Assembly: GCA_044224905.1 (NCBI GenBank)
Contig: JBGAJN010000001.1
Location: 1,240,001 to 1,304,000, forward strand
Length of the DNA stretch: 64,000 nt
Direction: 5' to 3'
DNA from: JBGAJN01 sp044224905
Lineage (GTDB): Bacteria; Verrucomicrobiota; Verrucomicrobiia; Limisphaerales; JBGAJN01
Part shown: one piece after another, positions 27,677 to 36,220 of the stretch
How positions within the stretch are numbered: the first letter of the stretch is position 1
How the letters are laid out: each line of letters begins with the position of its first letter
Notes under the pieces: model-generated
Told to the model about the DNA's origin: nothing
Database searches by the model: none
What the model saw: the letters and a program-made list of their open reading frames with translations, nothing else
Translations under genes and position numbers: made by a program

Positions 27677-29116
27677 TTACAACTTCTTGATGAAAACGTT
27701 GCGGAATTGCACCGGGTCGTTGTGGCCTGCGAAGCCAAAGTAGCCGCTGATGCGGTCTTTGCCGGGGTGCTTGCTGTGGGCCATCACGTTGGCCATGTCG
27801 ATCTTGCTGACGTCGGCTTCGAGGATGACGGAGCCGTTGAGTTCCACCTTGATGGTCGAACCTTTGATCGTGACCTCTTCAAAGTTCCACTCGCCAATGG
27901 GATGCTGGTAGCCACGCGCGGCAGCGACCAATCCGTAAATCGAACCGTGCGCCTGGCGTAGATCGATCTTGCCCTTCACCTTCTCATAGTTGTCGTCGAG
28001 CACCTGAAGCTCGGTCATGCCGTCGTAGGCGGTGTTGCCTTTGCCGGGATAGCGGATGGCGAGTCCGTTGTTGCCGCCGGGCGGGAGCTTGAATTCCACG
28101 CGCGCCTGGAAGTCGCTGAGTTCTTCGTTCCAGTAAGGCGTGCCGCCTTTCTTCTCCAGCCACTTGATGACGCCGTCTTCGACTTTCATCACATCGGTCG
28201 CCGGCGCGGCACCGTTGTTCATCGTCCATCCGTCGAGGTTCTTGCCGTTGAAGATGGGCTTGTAACCTTCGCCACCCTTGCTCGCGAGAATCTTGCAGGC
28301 CTCGTCACTTCCGATCTTGCGGACAAAAACATTTTTCCAGCGAATTTCAGAGCCGTGGGTCTGCAGCTGGATCGGACCTTTCGCCAGAATCGGCAGGCGC
28401 TGGTCGGCGGGCTTCTTCTTGTCGAAGTAGTTTTCCAAAATCGCGTGATCAACCACGAGCTTCTCATTCAACCAAACGGTCACCCGCGAGCCGACCATGA
28501 GAATGCGGAAGTGATTCCACTGACCGAACGGTTTGTCCGCGAGCACGAGCGGGTCTTTGCCGGGCGAGCCTTTTTCGTTGTTCCAAAGTCCGCCGGAGCC
28601 TTTGTCGGCGCCGAGGTTCCATTTGCCGCCTTCCTTTGTGTAGTCCCAGATTTGAATCTGCGGCACGCCGCGCAGGTAGATGCCGCTGTCACCGAGCGGT
28701 TGCATCTTGTAGTCCACGAGCAATTCCACATCGCCGTAGTCTTGTTCGGTCGTGAGGTAAAGACCCTTGCCGTCATTGACTAATTCTCCGTTTTCCACCC
28801 GCCAGTGAGCGTTGACGTGTTCTGCGGAGGCTTGGCCGGTCTTCTTGTTCGGCTTGTTGACGAGCGGCCCGCCTTCGAGGGATTGCTTTTTGTAATCCGC
28901 CTGTTGCTCGGGAGTCATCGCGAGGAATTCACGTGGATCGCGCGTGCCCCAGCCGTACCAACCGCTCAAATCCTTGCCATTGAAAAGCGGTTCAAAACCG
29001 GGCGGTGGCGACGCGGCGCGCGCGGGAGCATTGAGGAGAACTGCTCCGGCCAAAACGCCGGCGGCGAGGAAACGAAGGGCAGACGATGCCATTGAATGGG
29101 TTTGCATGGGACGCAT
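27677..29116 (-). CDS. Exported protein with two DUF1080 (3-keto-disaccharide hydrolase) domains
   Basis: About 479 residues. A Sec signal (about 10-34, ending APARAA) precedes two copies of the DUF1080 jelly-roll. Domain one (about 40-265) opens FEPLFNGKDLSGWYGW and domain two (about 280-478) opens YKPIFNGKNLDGWTM. Both have the conserved NGL-x-IRYPG or SGIYLRGVP strand and a late F-x-N-V-F-I/V-x-K-L motif. The family includes 3-keto-glycoside hydrolases and is abundant in Verrucomicrobiota and Planctomycetota. Double-domain members suggest one catalytic and one binding copy, though I cannot say which. ATGs at 29116, 29107 and 29092 are all possible starts. Confidence 0.85.
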   Translation of the reverse strand: MRPMQTHSMASSALRFLAAGVLAGAVLLNAPARAASPPPGFEPLFNGKDLSGWYGWGTRDPREFLAMTPEQQADYKKQSLEGGPLVNKPNKKTGQASAEHVNAHWRVENGELVNDGKGLYLTTEQDYGDVELLVDYKMQPLGDSGIYLRGVPQIQIWDYTKEGGKWNLGADKGSGGLWNNEKGSPGKDPLVLADKPFGQWNHFRILMVGSRVTVWLNEKLVVDHAILENYFDKKKPADQRLPILAKGPIQLQTHGSEIRWKNVFVRKIGSDEACKILASKGGEGYKPIFNGKNLDGWTMNNGAAPATDVMKVEDGVIKWLEKKGGTPYWNEELSDFQARVEFKLPPGGNNGLAIRYPGKGNTAYDGMTELQVLDDNYEKVKGKIDLRQAHGSIYGLVAAARGYQHPIGEWNFEEVTIKGSTIKVELNGSVILEADVSKIDMANVMAHSKHPGKDRISGYFGFAGHNDPVQFRNVFIKKL

Positions 29117-29331
29117 GTAATCTGAGACGGGCGGTCAGATCAACTATTCACGCTCGCTGGCGAACGCAGTAGTTCGCGCATGCGTAATCGAAACGTCGCG
29201 TTGCCGGGGCGATGCTCTGCAGGCTTGCGTGCAGATCGTGTGTTTCGAATCCGCGAATCGTCGATCTTTCGTCCGGAAACTGTGTTTGTAGATCGCGCCG
29301 GTCCGTAAACCCGCGGAAGGTGCGCGGTCGG

Positions 29332-30288
29332 TCAGTGGCTATTGGACTTTTTGAGAGGCGCTTTGCTGGCAGAGAGGCTATTGACGCGGCCGGGTTGATT
29401 TCGGTCCAGCGATTCAGGGGCGGGAAGCTTGGGGAATGGAGCGAGTTCGGCGTTGGCGGCGCTTTCTACAGCGGGGGCTGGGCTTGGCTTAGTGGCGGCC
29501 GGAGCTGCCGTTTCGTGGCTTGCGGTCGGGTGATCGGTACCGTGGTCCTCGGTGAAGTTTCCGCTGAGTATGTCATTTTGCGCTGTGTGGCTGCCGAGGA
29601 AGTTGACCTTGCCGCTTTCAATGTCATACACCGCGCCGATGATTTGAACTTTGCCCGTCTTGGCGCGTTCGCGGATGGCTTCGCTTTTCTTTAAGATGTT
29701 TTCAATGGTGAGCCACACGTTTGCTTCGATTGCCGCAACGATCGTGGCTTCGACGCTACCGCCTGCTTGCTTTGCTTTTTCGGCGGCCGGCTTGATGTGG
29801 TCGGCCAGCGAGTGCAAGTGGCCATGGAGTTCGGCCCCTTTGACGACGGCTGTGACTGCACCGCACTTGGTATGGCCCATTACGAGAAGCACTGGGGTGC
29901 CAAGATGGTCGACTCCGTATTCGACCGTGGCGAGCTCACTCTCGCCGGCGATGTTGCCAGCGACCCGCACGACGAAGATATCGCCGATGCCTCGATCGAA
30001 GATTAGTTCGACGGGCGCGCGGGAATCGGAGCAGGTTAGAATCGTGACAACGGGCTCCTGACCGTTGACTGCGGTCCCCGTGCGGCGCTCGGCATCGAGA
30101 TTGGGATGTTGCGCCTTCCCGGAAACAAATCGTGCATTTCCCTCTTTCAGTACAGCTATGGAGGCTTCGCGCAGGAGTCGTTGTATGGCGGCATCAGGAG
30201 CGTTAGCGGAGGCATCCTTGGCGAAAGCAGACGAATCAATGCCGGCGGCAACCCATGCTGCCAGCGCAATGCGGAACAGTATCTTCAT
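29332..30288 (-). CDS. Exported beta-class carbonic anhydrase
   Basis: About 318 residues. A Sec signal (1-23, ending SAFA) marks it as periplasmic. The beta-carbonic anhydrase core has zinc ligands C86 with D88-R90 (TCSDSR) and H139/C142 (MGHTKCGA), and the GNIAG and VEYGVDHL blocks. The reaction is CO2 hydration. The C-terminal 75 residues are an Ala/Pro/Ser-rich, low-complexity extension past the domain (ENILKKSE...IESGKVNFLG), unusual for the family and perhaps a wall or surface spacer. It lies 215 bp downstream of the DUF1080 gene on the same strand, in a gap where I see no further gene. Confidence 0.9.
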   Translation of the reverse strand: MKILFRIALAAWVAAGIDSSAFAKDASANAPDAAIQRLLREASIAVLKEGNARFVSGKAQHPNLDAERRTGTAVNGQEPVVTILTCSDSRAPVELIFDRGIGDIFVVRVAGNIAGESELATVEYGVDHLGTPVLLVMGHTKCGAVTAVVKGAELHGHLHSLADHIKPAAEKAKQAGGSVEATIVAAIEANVWLTIENILKKSEAIRERAKTGKVQIIGAVYDIESGKVNFLGSHTAQNDILSGNFTEDHGTDHPTASHETAAPAATKPSPAPAVESAANAELAPFPKLPAPESLDRNQPGRVNSLSASKAPLKKSNSH

Positions 30289-30437
30289 GATAGTTTTTAG
30301 CCCTCAATCCATGAGCGCTAAGTGATTGATCGGCTGAAGACCGTGGTCGCTTTAGGGCCGGGTTGGCGCATCGCCGCTAGCGTTGCCTGGCAAAGTGCCG
30401 GTTTGACTCGCCGCGGGGTTTGCTACAACACTCGTTG

Positions 30438-30818
30438 GTGTTTTCCCGGCTGGGTTATTGCGTTCTGATACTCGCGCTGCTTGGTGCGACGGGTGGCCAT
30501 TGGGCATTTTTGCAGTCTTTTGCGTGGACCAAGATGGTTGTGGAGCATTCCCGGACGGCTTCGTTGACAGTTGCCTTGGCCAAAACATTCAACGGTCAGC
30601 ACCCTTGCCACTTGTGCAAACGCATTGCGACGGGCAAACAATCGGAGCAAAAGCGGGATCTGCCCCTGAATTTGGCGAAACTGGAACTGCTATTCGCGCC
30701 GTCTGAGATGAGGTTTTTTCCCCCGCTGGGTTTGGACGTTTTCTTTGGAGATGCTTTACCGAGCGTTCCGCGCGTTGAATCTCCGCCTGTTCCTCCCCCA
30801 CGACCGCCGGTGGTTTAG
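30438..30818 (+). CDS. Small membrane-anchored protein with a C-x-x-C motif, upstream of a beta-barrel gene
   Basis: About 126 residues starting at GTG (a TTG at 30420 would add 6). One N-terminal hydrophobic stretch (VFSRLGYCVLILALLGATGG) is followed by a soluble part with C-H-L-C-K in GQHPCHLCKRI, a GKQSEQKRD stretch and a Pro-rich end. I do not recognise the family. The C-x-x-C next to His and Lys suggests metal binding or redox activity. The outer membrane barrel gene follows after 88 bp and starts with its own CDLC motif, so the two are likely a cassette. Confidence 0.55.
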   Translation: MFSRLGYCVLILALLGATGGHWAFLQSFAWTKMVVEHSRTASLTVALAKTFNGQHPCHLCKRIATGKQSEQKRDLPLNLAKLELLFAPSEMRFFPPLGLDVFFGDALPSVPRVESPPVPPPRPPVV

Positions 30819-30906
30819 TTTTGCTCTGGTATCCGCTCGCGATTCAATCCGTTCGTTCGTTTAACCCTGGGAGGCGGAGAGTCTGCCTCCAGATTTCTGA
30901 AAACCC

Positions 30907-31899
30907 ATGAAAGCATTTGGTAATTCTCTTAAACTTGTCCTGCCCTTGGTGTCTTTGACTGCCGCAATACCGTCGGTTTCGGCGTGTGATTTGTGCAGTG
31001 TGTACAGTGCGTTGGATGCCCACGGCGAATCCAGCAAAGGTTGGCAGCTCAGCTTGGCCGAGCAGTTCACCCGTTTCGATACCCTGCAGCAGGATGGCGA
31101 CAAGGTTGCCAACATTGCGGGTCAGTATTTGAATAGTTCGGTGACGCAGGTCGTACTGGGTTACAACTTCGCTGACAGCTTCGGCATCCAAGCCAACGTG
31201 CCGTTCATTCATCGTTGGTATCAACGTCCCGACGACGTCGGAAATCCCGAAGTCGGGCATGAAACGGGTTTTGGCGACGTTTCCTTCCTTGGTCATGTGC
31301 GCTTGGTAAACATCCAGGAAAAGAAAGCTGCGCTCGTGGTTCACCTGCTCGGTGGGGTGAAGGTTCCTACGGGAAGCACTCATCGGCTTCACGAAGAAGT
31401 CGACGAATTCATCAATGACGTCATTTTGATGAACCCTCCGCCACCGATTGACAGTGGAATCCACGGTCACGATCTCGCGCTCGGCTCCGGCTCGATCGAC
31501 GGCATCATCGGGGCAACAGTGTTCACGCGTTACCAACGCGCCTACCTGACCGCCAACATCCAGTACGCCATCCGCACGAAGGGCGATTATGATTACACCT
31601 ACGCCAATGATCTGACGTGGAGCGGTGGCCCGGGCGTCTACCTCGCACTGGAAGACAATTTTACCATCGCCCTACAATGCAACATTTCCGGCGAGACCAA
31701 AGGCCGTGACACCTTCATGGGCATGAAGGCTGACGATACGGGCATCACCTCGGTCTTCGTTGGGCCTGAGCTCAGTTTCACGTGGAAAGACAAAATCAGC
31801 GCCGAATTTGGCGTCGATCTGCCGGTGAGTCGTGTTAACACGGCCTTTCAGATCGTGCCGGATTATCGTGTGCGCGGCGGGGTGACGTTCCGGTTTTGA
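30907..31899 (+). CDS. Outer-membrane beta-barrel (transporter-like) protein with an N-terminal CDLC motif
   Basis: About 330 residues. A Sec signal (1-26, ending VSA) is followed at once by CDLCSVYSAL. The rest is a series of alternating beta-strands with aromatic ends (VVLGYNFADSFGIQANVPF, YLTANIQYAIRTKGDYDY, FTIALQCNISGETKG) and a C-terminal strand ending VTFRF, the terminal-Phe signature of outer membrane barrels. Overall shape recalls MetA-pathway phenol degradation or channel-type transporters, but the substrate is unknown. The C-x-x-C just behind the signal cleavage site is shared in form with the upstream small protein. Confidence 0.7.
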   Translation: MKAFGNSLKLVLPLVSLTAAIPSVSACDLCSVYSALDAHGESSKGWQLSLAEQFTRFDTLQQDGDKVANIAGQYLNSSVTQVVLGYNFADSFGIQANVPFIHRWYQRPDDVGNPEVGHETGFGDVSFLGHVRLVNIQEKKAALVVHLLGGVKVPTGSTHRLHEEVDEFINDVILMNPPPPIDSGIHGHDLALGSGSIDGIIGATVFTRYQRAYLTANIQYAIRTKGDYDYTYANDLTWSGGPGVYLALEDNFTIALQCNISGETKGRDTFMGMKADDTGITSVFVGPELSFTWKDKISAEFGVDLPVSRVNTAFQIVPDYRVRGGVTFRF

Positions 31900-32009
31900 T
31901 CCGCACTGTCCGGAGGGGAGGGCGTGAGTGTGCTGACAACTCGCGCTCTTTACTTTTGGATGGGCACTTTCCGGTTTGAACACGTACGAGGATCGCTTAC
32001 CTTGCGCGC

Positions 32010-33302
32010 ATGACGATGCTCGAACAGATGACGCGCCTGGCGAAACACGCTCGGGCTGCGTCGCGCGAACTGGCCAAATTGACCACGGCAGAGAAGAACC
32101 GCTGCCTCATCGCCATGGCCGAGGCACTCGAGGGACACGTCGATGCCATCAAGTCTGCAAACGCGAAGGACATGGAAGCTGGCGCGCAGATGGGGCTTTC
32201 CACGGCAATGCTTGATCGCCTCAAGCTCGATGACAAGCGCATCGCGGGCATGGCGAAAGGGCTTCGTGACGTGGCCGCATTGCCCGATCCAGTGGGACGG
32301 ATTCTCGACGAGCGCGTTCGCCCGAACGGCTTGCGCCTACAGAAACTCGCCACTCCCATCGGCGTCGTTGTCATCATCTACGAATCCCGTCCGAACGTTA
32401 CTGCGGACGCCGCGAGTCTCTGCTTCAAGACGGGCAACGCCACAATCCTGCGGGGTGGCAAGGAAGCGCTGAATTCAAATCAAATGATCGCACGGCTCAT
32501 GGTCGAAGCTGGGCGCAAGACTTTGGCCGCCTTTCCTGAGAACGCGATTCAGGTCGTGCCCACGACGGATCGTGAAGCGATCCCCGCGTTGCTCTCGCTC
32601 ACGCAATACGTTGATCTCTGCATGCCTCGCGGTGGCGAAGGCCTGATCCGCGCCGTGACCGAATGCAGCAAGGTGCCCGTGATCAAGCACTACAAAGGCG
32701 TTTGCCACGTTTTCGTCGATCGCGATGCCGATTTGCAGATGGCCGGGGAGATTGTGATGAATGCGAAGGTGCAGCGGCCCGCGGTCTGCAACGCGGCTGA
32801 GACGCTGCTCGTTGATAAATCCGTCGCTAAAGAATTTCTTCCCGCCATTGCGATAAAACTCGGTGAGAAAAAAGTCGAGTTGCGCGCGGACGACACCAGC
32901 CGGGAAATCATTTGGAACTCGGTTGCTAATTCACCGGTGGCACCTGTGATCAAACATGCGACTGAGCACGACTGGTCGACGGAGTACAATGATTACATCC
33001 TCAACGTCCGCGTTGTTGACGGCGTGAAAGCTGCCATCGATCACATCAACCATTACGGGTCCGCGCACTCGGACAGCATTGTCACCAGTGATGAGGCGCA
33101 CGCGAAACAGTTCTTGGCCGAGGTGGACAGCGCGGCCGTGTATTGGAATGCCTCGACGCGTTTCACGGACGGCGGTGAGTTCGGGATGGGTGCTGAGATT
33201 GGGATCAGCACGGACAAAATCGGTGCGCGCGGGCCGATGGGCTTGGACGAATTGACCACCTATAAGTGGCTCGGCTTTGGCAGCGGTCAAATCCGGACCT
33301 AG
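32010..33302 (+). CDS. proA: Gamma-glutamyl phosphate reductase (proline biosynthesis)
   Basis: About 430 residues, normal for ProA. It reduces gamma-glutamyl phosphate with NADPH to glutamate semialdehyde. The ALDH-fold motifs are clear: IGVVVIIYESRPNVTADAAS, the TILRGGKEALNSN cofactor loop, the catalytic cysteine C260 in AVCNAAETLLVD, and the late EVDSAAVYWNASTRFTDGGEFG block. No proB (glutamate kinase) lies in the window. The next gene, an ATP-grasp-like protein, follows after 43 bp on the same strand. Confidence 0.95.
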   Translation: MTMLEQMTRLAKHARAASRELAKLTTAEKNRCLIAMAEALEGHVDAIKSANAKDMEAGAQMGLSTAMLDRLKLDDKRIAGMAKGLRDVAALPDPVGRILDERVRPNGLRLQKLATPIGVVVIIYESRPNVTADAASLCFKTGNATILRGGKEALNSNQMIARLMVEAGRKTLAAFPENAIQVVPTTDREAIPALLSLTQYVDLCMPRGGEGLIRAVTECSKVPVIKHYKGVCHVFVDRDADLQMAGEIVMNAKVQRPAVCNAAETLLVDKSVAKEFLPAIAIKLGEKKVELRADDTSREIIWNSVANSPVAPVIKHATEHDWSTEYNDYILNVRVVDGVKAAIDHINHYGSAHSDSIVTSDEAHAKQFLAEVDSAAVYWNASTRFTDGGEFGMGAEIGISTDKIGARGPMGLDELTTYKWLGFGSGQIRT

Positions 33303-33345
33303 CCTCGGTTGTTCTCTTTTTTGGAGTCAAATAATACTCATTGCC

Positions 33346-34668
33346 ATGCAGGCTGCACCGACCACGGACGCTGAATTGAGTCGCTTTGTCCGCGACGCGT
33401 TGCCTGTTGGCGGACTTTTTGCCGATCAAACGTGGCGTATTTCACCGACGCCTTTTCCGCTGGGTAAAGATCTGGCGAGGGAAATTGAAACTCTGGGGCG
33501 CGTTTGCCTGCAGTTTTATCGCGCGGTGAATTTGCTCTATCGGCAAAGTGTCGCGGGCAAGCAGCCCGCGTGGGTGGCAGCGCTACTTGATCAAGGCAAG
33601 CCGGCAGAGTTGATCGAGCTTCAGCGTCACGCCGCCTTCAAGAGCGATGTCCCGCGGGTGATTCGGCCCGACTTGTTGGTTACGGATTCCGGACTCCATG
33701 TGACCGAGCTCGACAGCGTCCCCGGCGGGATCGGCCTGACTGCGTGGCTCAATCAGACATACTCGAAGAGTGGCGCAACGGTCATCGGCGGACCACGCGG
33801 AATCCACGACGGGTTCGCGGGAATCTTCGGTGATGCTTCGCGCGTGCATCTCGTGGTGTCGGAAGAATCGGCGGGTTATCGACCGGAGATGGAATGGCTC
33901 GCCAAAGAAATCGGAGCTTCGAGCTTCGAGGTTCGAAGTTCGAGTTTCAACGAGTTCGCGGATGGCGATGCGGTCTATCGGTTCTTCGAATTGTTTGACC
34001 TCGCGAACGTGCCGAGTGCACAGAAGATTTTTTCCTCGGCCACGGAAAAGCAGATTCGCGTCACGCCCCCACCGAAACCGATATTTGAGGAGAAGTTGCT
34101 CTTCGCCTTGCTGTGGAATCGAAATCTTCGCGGTTTCTGGCGACAGGAACTCGGCGATGGTTTCCTGAATCGCCTGCTCAAACTGGTGCCCTACACGTGG
34201 GTCGTGGATCCGGCGCCGCTGCCGCCGCACGGGGCGATTCCCGAGCTCAATCTCACGGATTGGCAGCAGCTCAAGACGATGTCTCAGCGCGAGCGCGAGT
34301 TGATATTGAAAGTCTCCGGTTATTCGGAACAAGCGTGGGGTGCCCGCGGCGTTTATCTCGGCAGTGATTTGTCGACGGCGGAGTGGAGCGTGGCAGTCGA
34401 CGAGGCGTTGAAGAATTTTCCGCGGTCACCGTACGTGCTCCAGCGCTACTACAACACGAAGATCGTCGATTCCTCGTGGTTTGATTTCACCAGCAATCAA
34501 CTCGTGCCCATGAAAGGACGCGTTCGTCTATGCCCGTATTATTTTGTTGTGGGCGATGGCGACGCGGCCCGCGCGAATTTGGGCGGCGTGCTCGCTACGA
34601 TTTGTCCGGCGGACAAAAAGATCATCCATGGAATGAAGGACGCGATCCTGACGCCATGCTCTGTCTGA
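33346..34668 (+). CDS. Uncharacterised ATP-grasp-like protein
   Basis: About 440 residues from ATG 33346, with TTGGAG 9 bp upstream as ribosome site. I do not recognise a named family. Central features look like a circularly permuted ATP-grasp ligase: RPDLLVTDSGLHVTELDS with acidic residues, ERELILKVSGYSEQAWGARGVYLG as a lysine and Gly-rich nucleotide loop, and a late RVRLCPYYFVVGDGDAARANLGG block. Such enzymes join a carboxylate to an amine using ATP (glutathionylspermidine synthetase-like). Its stop is 3 bp before marC and it follows proA, so the three genes are probably one unit. A 35 bp heptamer repeat lies inside it. Confidence 0.5.
   Translation: MQAAPTTDAELSRFVRDALPVGGLFADQTWRISPTPFPLGKDLAREIETLGRVCLQFYRAVNLLYRQSVAGKQPAWVAALLDQGKPAELIELQRHAAFKSDVPRVIRPDLLVTDSGLHVTELDSVPGGIGLTAWLNQTYSKSGATVIGGPRGIHDGFAGIFGDASRVHLVVSEESAGYRPEMEWLAKEIGASSFEVRSSSFNEFADGDAVYRFFELFDLANVPSAQKIFSSATEKQIRVTPPPKPIFEEKLLFALLWNRNLRGFWRQELGDGFLNRLLKLVPYTWVVDPAPLPPHGAIPELNLTDWQQLKTMSQRERELILKVSGYSEQAWGARGVYLGSDLSTAEWSVAVDEALKNFPRSPYVLQRYYNTKIVDSSWFDFTSNQLVPMKGRVRLCPYYFVVGDGDAARANLGGVLATICPADKKIIHGMKDAILTPCSV
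33914..33948 (+). repeat. Five tandem heptanucleotide units within the ATP-grasp-like gene
   Basis: The stretch reads as five adjacent variants of GAGCTTC (GAGCTTC, GAGCTTC, GAGGTTC, GAAGTTC, GAGTTTC) with no gaps. The unit is not a multiple of three, so gain or loss of one copy would shift the reading frame. It encodes a Ser/Phe-rich stretch (SSFEVRSSSF) in the middle of the protein. Confidence 0.75.
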
Positions 34669-34671
34669 CGA

Positions 34672-35304
34672 ATGGAACTCACTGAATTCATCCTGTTCGC
34701 GACGAGTTCGATGGTGGTGATCATGGATCCGCTGGGCAACACGCCGGCGTTTCTGGCGATGACGGCGCAGCATACGATTGATCAGCGGGTGCGAATGGCG
34801 CGGATGGCCTGCATGCTCGCCGCGGCTTTCTTGATGGCATTTACCCTAATTGGCGAGGTGATATTCCGTTTTCTCGGCATCTCGCTCCCGGCATTTCAGC
34901 TTGCTGGCAGCGTCATTCTTTTGTTGATCGCCTTGGACATGCTGCGGGCGCGGCGCTCGCGCGTGCAGGAAACCCGTGAGGAAACGGTCGCCGCAGCGGA
35001 CATGGCCGACATCGCGGTGACGCCGCTGGCGATCCCGCTGCTCGCTGGTCCGGGTGCAATCTCAACGGTGCTGCTTCTGAAGGGCAAAGCGGACTCTTGG
35101 GGGAAATTGACGGCGCTGTTGGTCATCATCGCGGCGGTGAGCGTGATTTCCTATTTCGTCCTCGCGCTCGCCGCGCGCGGCGCCAAATGGCTCGGGCCGG
35201 TGACGTTGCGGGTGGCGACGCGAATTATGGGACTACTGCTCGCGGCAATCGCGATGCAGTTTCTCTTGAATGCGCTGCGCGATCTAAAAGTGATCGCGAT
35301 GTAA
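34672..35304 (+). CDS. MarC-family (UPF0056) integral membrane protein
   Basis: About 210 residues with six predicted helices. Family landmarks are the N-terminal MDPLGNTPAFLAMT loop with its Pro/Gly turn, the ALDMLRARRS cytoplasmic end, the AIPLLAGPGAISTVLLL helix and the C-terminal RIMGLLLAAIAMQFLLNAL. MarC was named from a multiple antibiotic resistance locus in E. coli but its transported compound is unknown. It starts 3 bp after the ATP-grasp-like stop, indicating translation-coupled genes, and converges on dapA. Confidence 0.88.
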   Translation: MELTEFILFATSSMVVIMDPLGNTPAFLAMTAQHTIDQRVRMARMACMLAAAFLMAFTLIGEVIFRFLGISLPAFQLAGSVILLLIALDMLRARRSRVQETREETVAAADMADIAVTPLAIPLLAGPGAISTVLLLKGKADSWGKLTALLVIIAAVSVISYFVLALAARGAKWLGPVTLRVATRIMGLLLAAIAMQFLLNALRDLKVIAM

Positions 35305-35305
35305 T

Positions 35306-35326
35306 CAGCACGGTGAGCGCGTGCTG
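35306..35326. terminator. Possible bidirectional hairpin between marC and dapA
   Basis: CAGCACG (35306-35312) and CGTGCTG (35320-35326) form a 7 bp perfect stem around 7 bases, directly after the marC stop and in front of the dapA stop on the other strand. No U-tract follows either way, so it is only a candidate. Confidence 0.35.
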
Positions 35327-35330
35327 CGGC

Positions 35331-36209
35331 TTATCTGAGCAACCCGCACGATTTCATCGTGGCCTTCAGCACCTCGCGGCCTTTAGTGCTGAGCGGCACG
35401 AGCGGAAGTCGAATCTCTTCGGTCATGCGTCCCTGCATGGCAAGCGCGGCCTTGGCCGGCGCGGGATTCGTTTCAACGAAGAGGTCTTTGAAGAGAGGGT
35501 AGAACTTCGCGTGCAGCTTGAGCGCGGCGGCGGCCTTGCCAGAAGCGAACAAATTTACCATCTGCGAAACTTCCTTCGGGATGACGTTTGATGCGACGCT
35601 GATGACGCCTTGCGCACCAACGGACATGAACGGCAGCGTGAGCGAATCGTCGCCACTGAGGATGGTGAACTTCGGTCCGAGCGCGGCGCGCAACTGGCTC
35701 ACGCGATCGGCATTGCCGCCCGCCTCCTTGATGCCGACGATGTTCTTGCACTCGGCGGCGAGGCGCTTGGTCGTGTCGACACCGATCTCGATGCCGCAGC
35801 GTCCCGGGATGCTGTAGAGCACGATCGGCAGCTTGGTCGCCTTCGCAACGGCGCGGAAATGTTGGAACAAACCTTCTTGTGTCGGCTTGTTATAGTACGG
35901 CGCAACTTGCAGCGAACCGTCCGCGCCAACTTTCTCGGCGGCCTGAGTCAGGTAGATCGCTTCCTTCGTGGCGTTGCCACCGGTGCCGGCCATGACCTTA
36001 ATTTTTCCGGCGGCAAACTTTACGGCGAGTTCGATCACGCGAATGTGTTCGTCGTAGTCGAGCGTCGGGGACTCGCCGGTGGTGCCGACGGGAACGATGC
36101 CATCCACGCCGCCTTTGATTTGCGCTTGAATGAGATTGCGCAGCGCGGCTTCGTCGATCTTGCCGTCACGGAAGGGCGTAACGATGGCGGTGTAGGTTCC
36201 GGTAAACAT
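35331..36209 (-). CDS. dapA: 4-hydroxy-tetrahydrodipicolinate synthase
   Basis: About 292 residues. It condenses aspartate semialdehyde with pyruvate, the first committed step of the lysine and diaminopimelate route. Visible motifs: GTYTAIVTPF at the start, the VGTTGESPTL block with the conserved Thr pair, the YSIPGRCGIEI block with the catalytic-relay Tyr, and the Schiff-base lysine in VGIKEAGGN. I use ATG 36209, the conserved start; the long frame to 36614 runs through dapF. It lies 11 bp downstream of the dapF-like gene, so the two form one operon. Confidence 0.95.
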   Translation of the reverse strand: MFTGTYTAIVTPFRDGKIDEAALRNLIQAQIKGGVDGIVPVGTTGESPTLDYDEHIRVIELAVKFAAGKIKVMAGTGGNATKEAIYLTQAAEKVGADGSLQVAPYYNKPTQEGLFQHFRAVAKATKLPIVLYSIPGRCGIEIGVDTTKRLAAECKNIVGIKEAGGNADRVSQLRAALGPKFTILSGDDSLTLPFMSVGAQGVISVASNVIPKEVSQMVNLFASGKAAAALKLHAKFYPLFKDLFVETNPAPAKAALAMQGRMTEEIRLPLVPLSTKGREVLKATMKSCGLLR

Positions 36210-36220
36210 GGTCGTATGAA

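Noticed and set aside
29117..29331. A possible small gene or RNA in the 215 bp gap between the DUF1080 and carbonic anhydrase genes
   Set aside because: No frame with a plausible start and conserved content, and no stable hairpin or tRNA-like fold stood out by eye.
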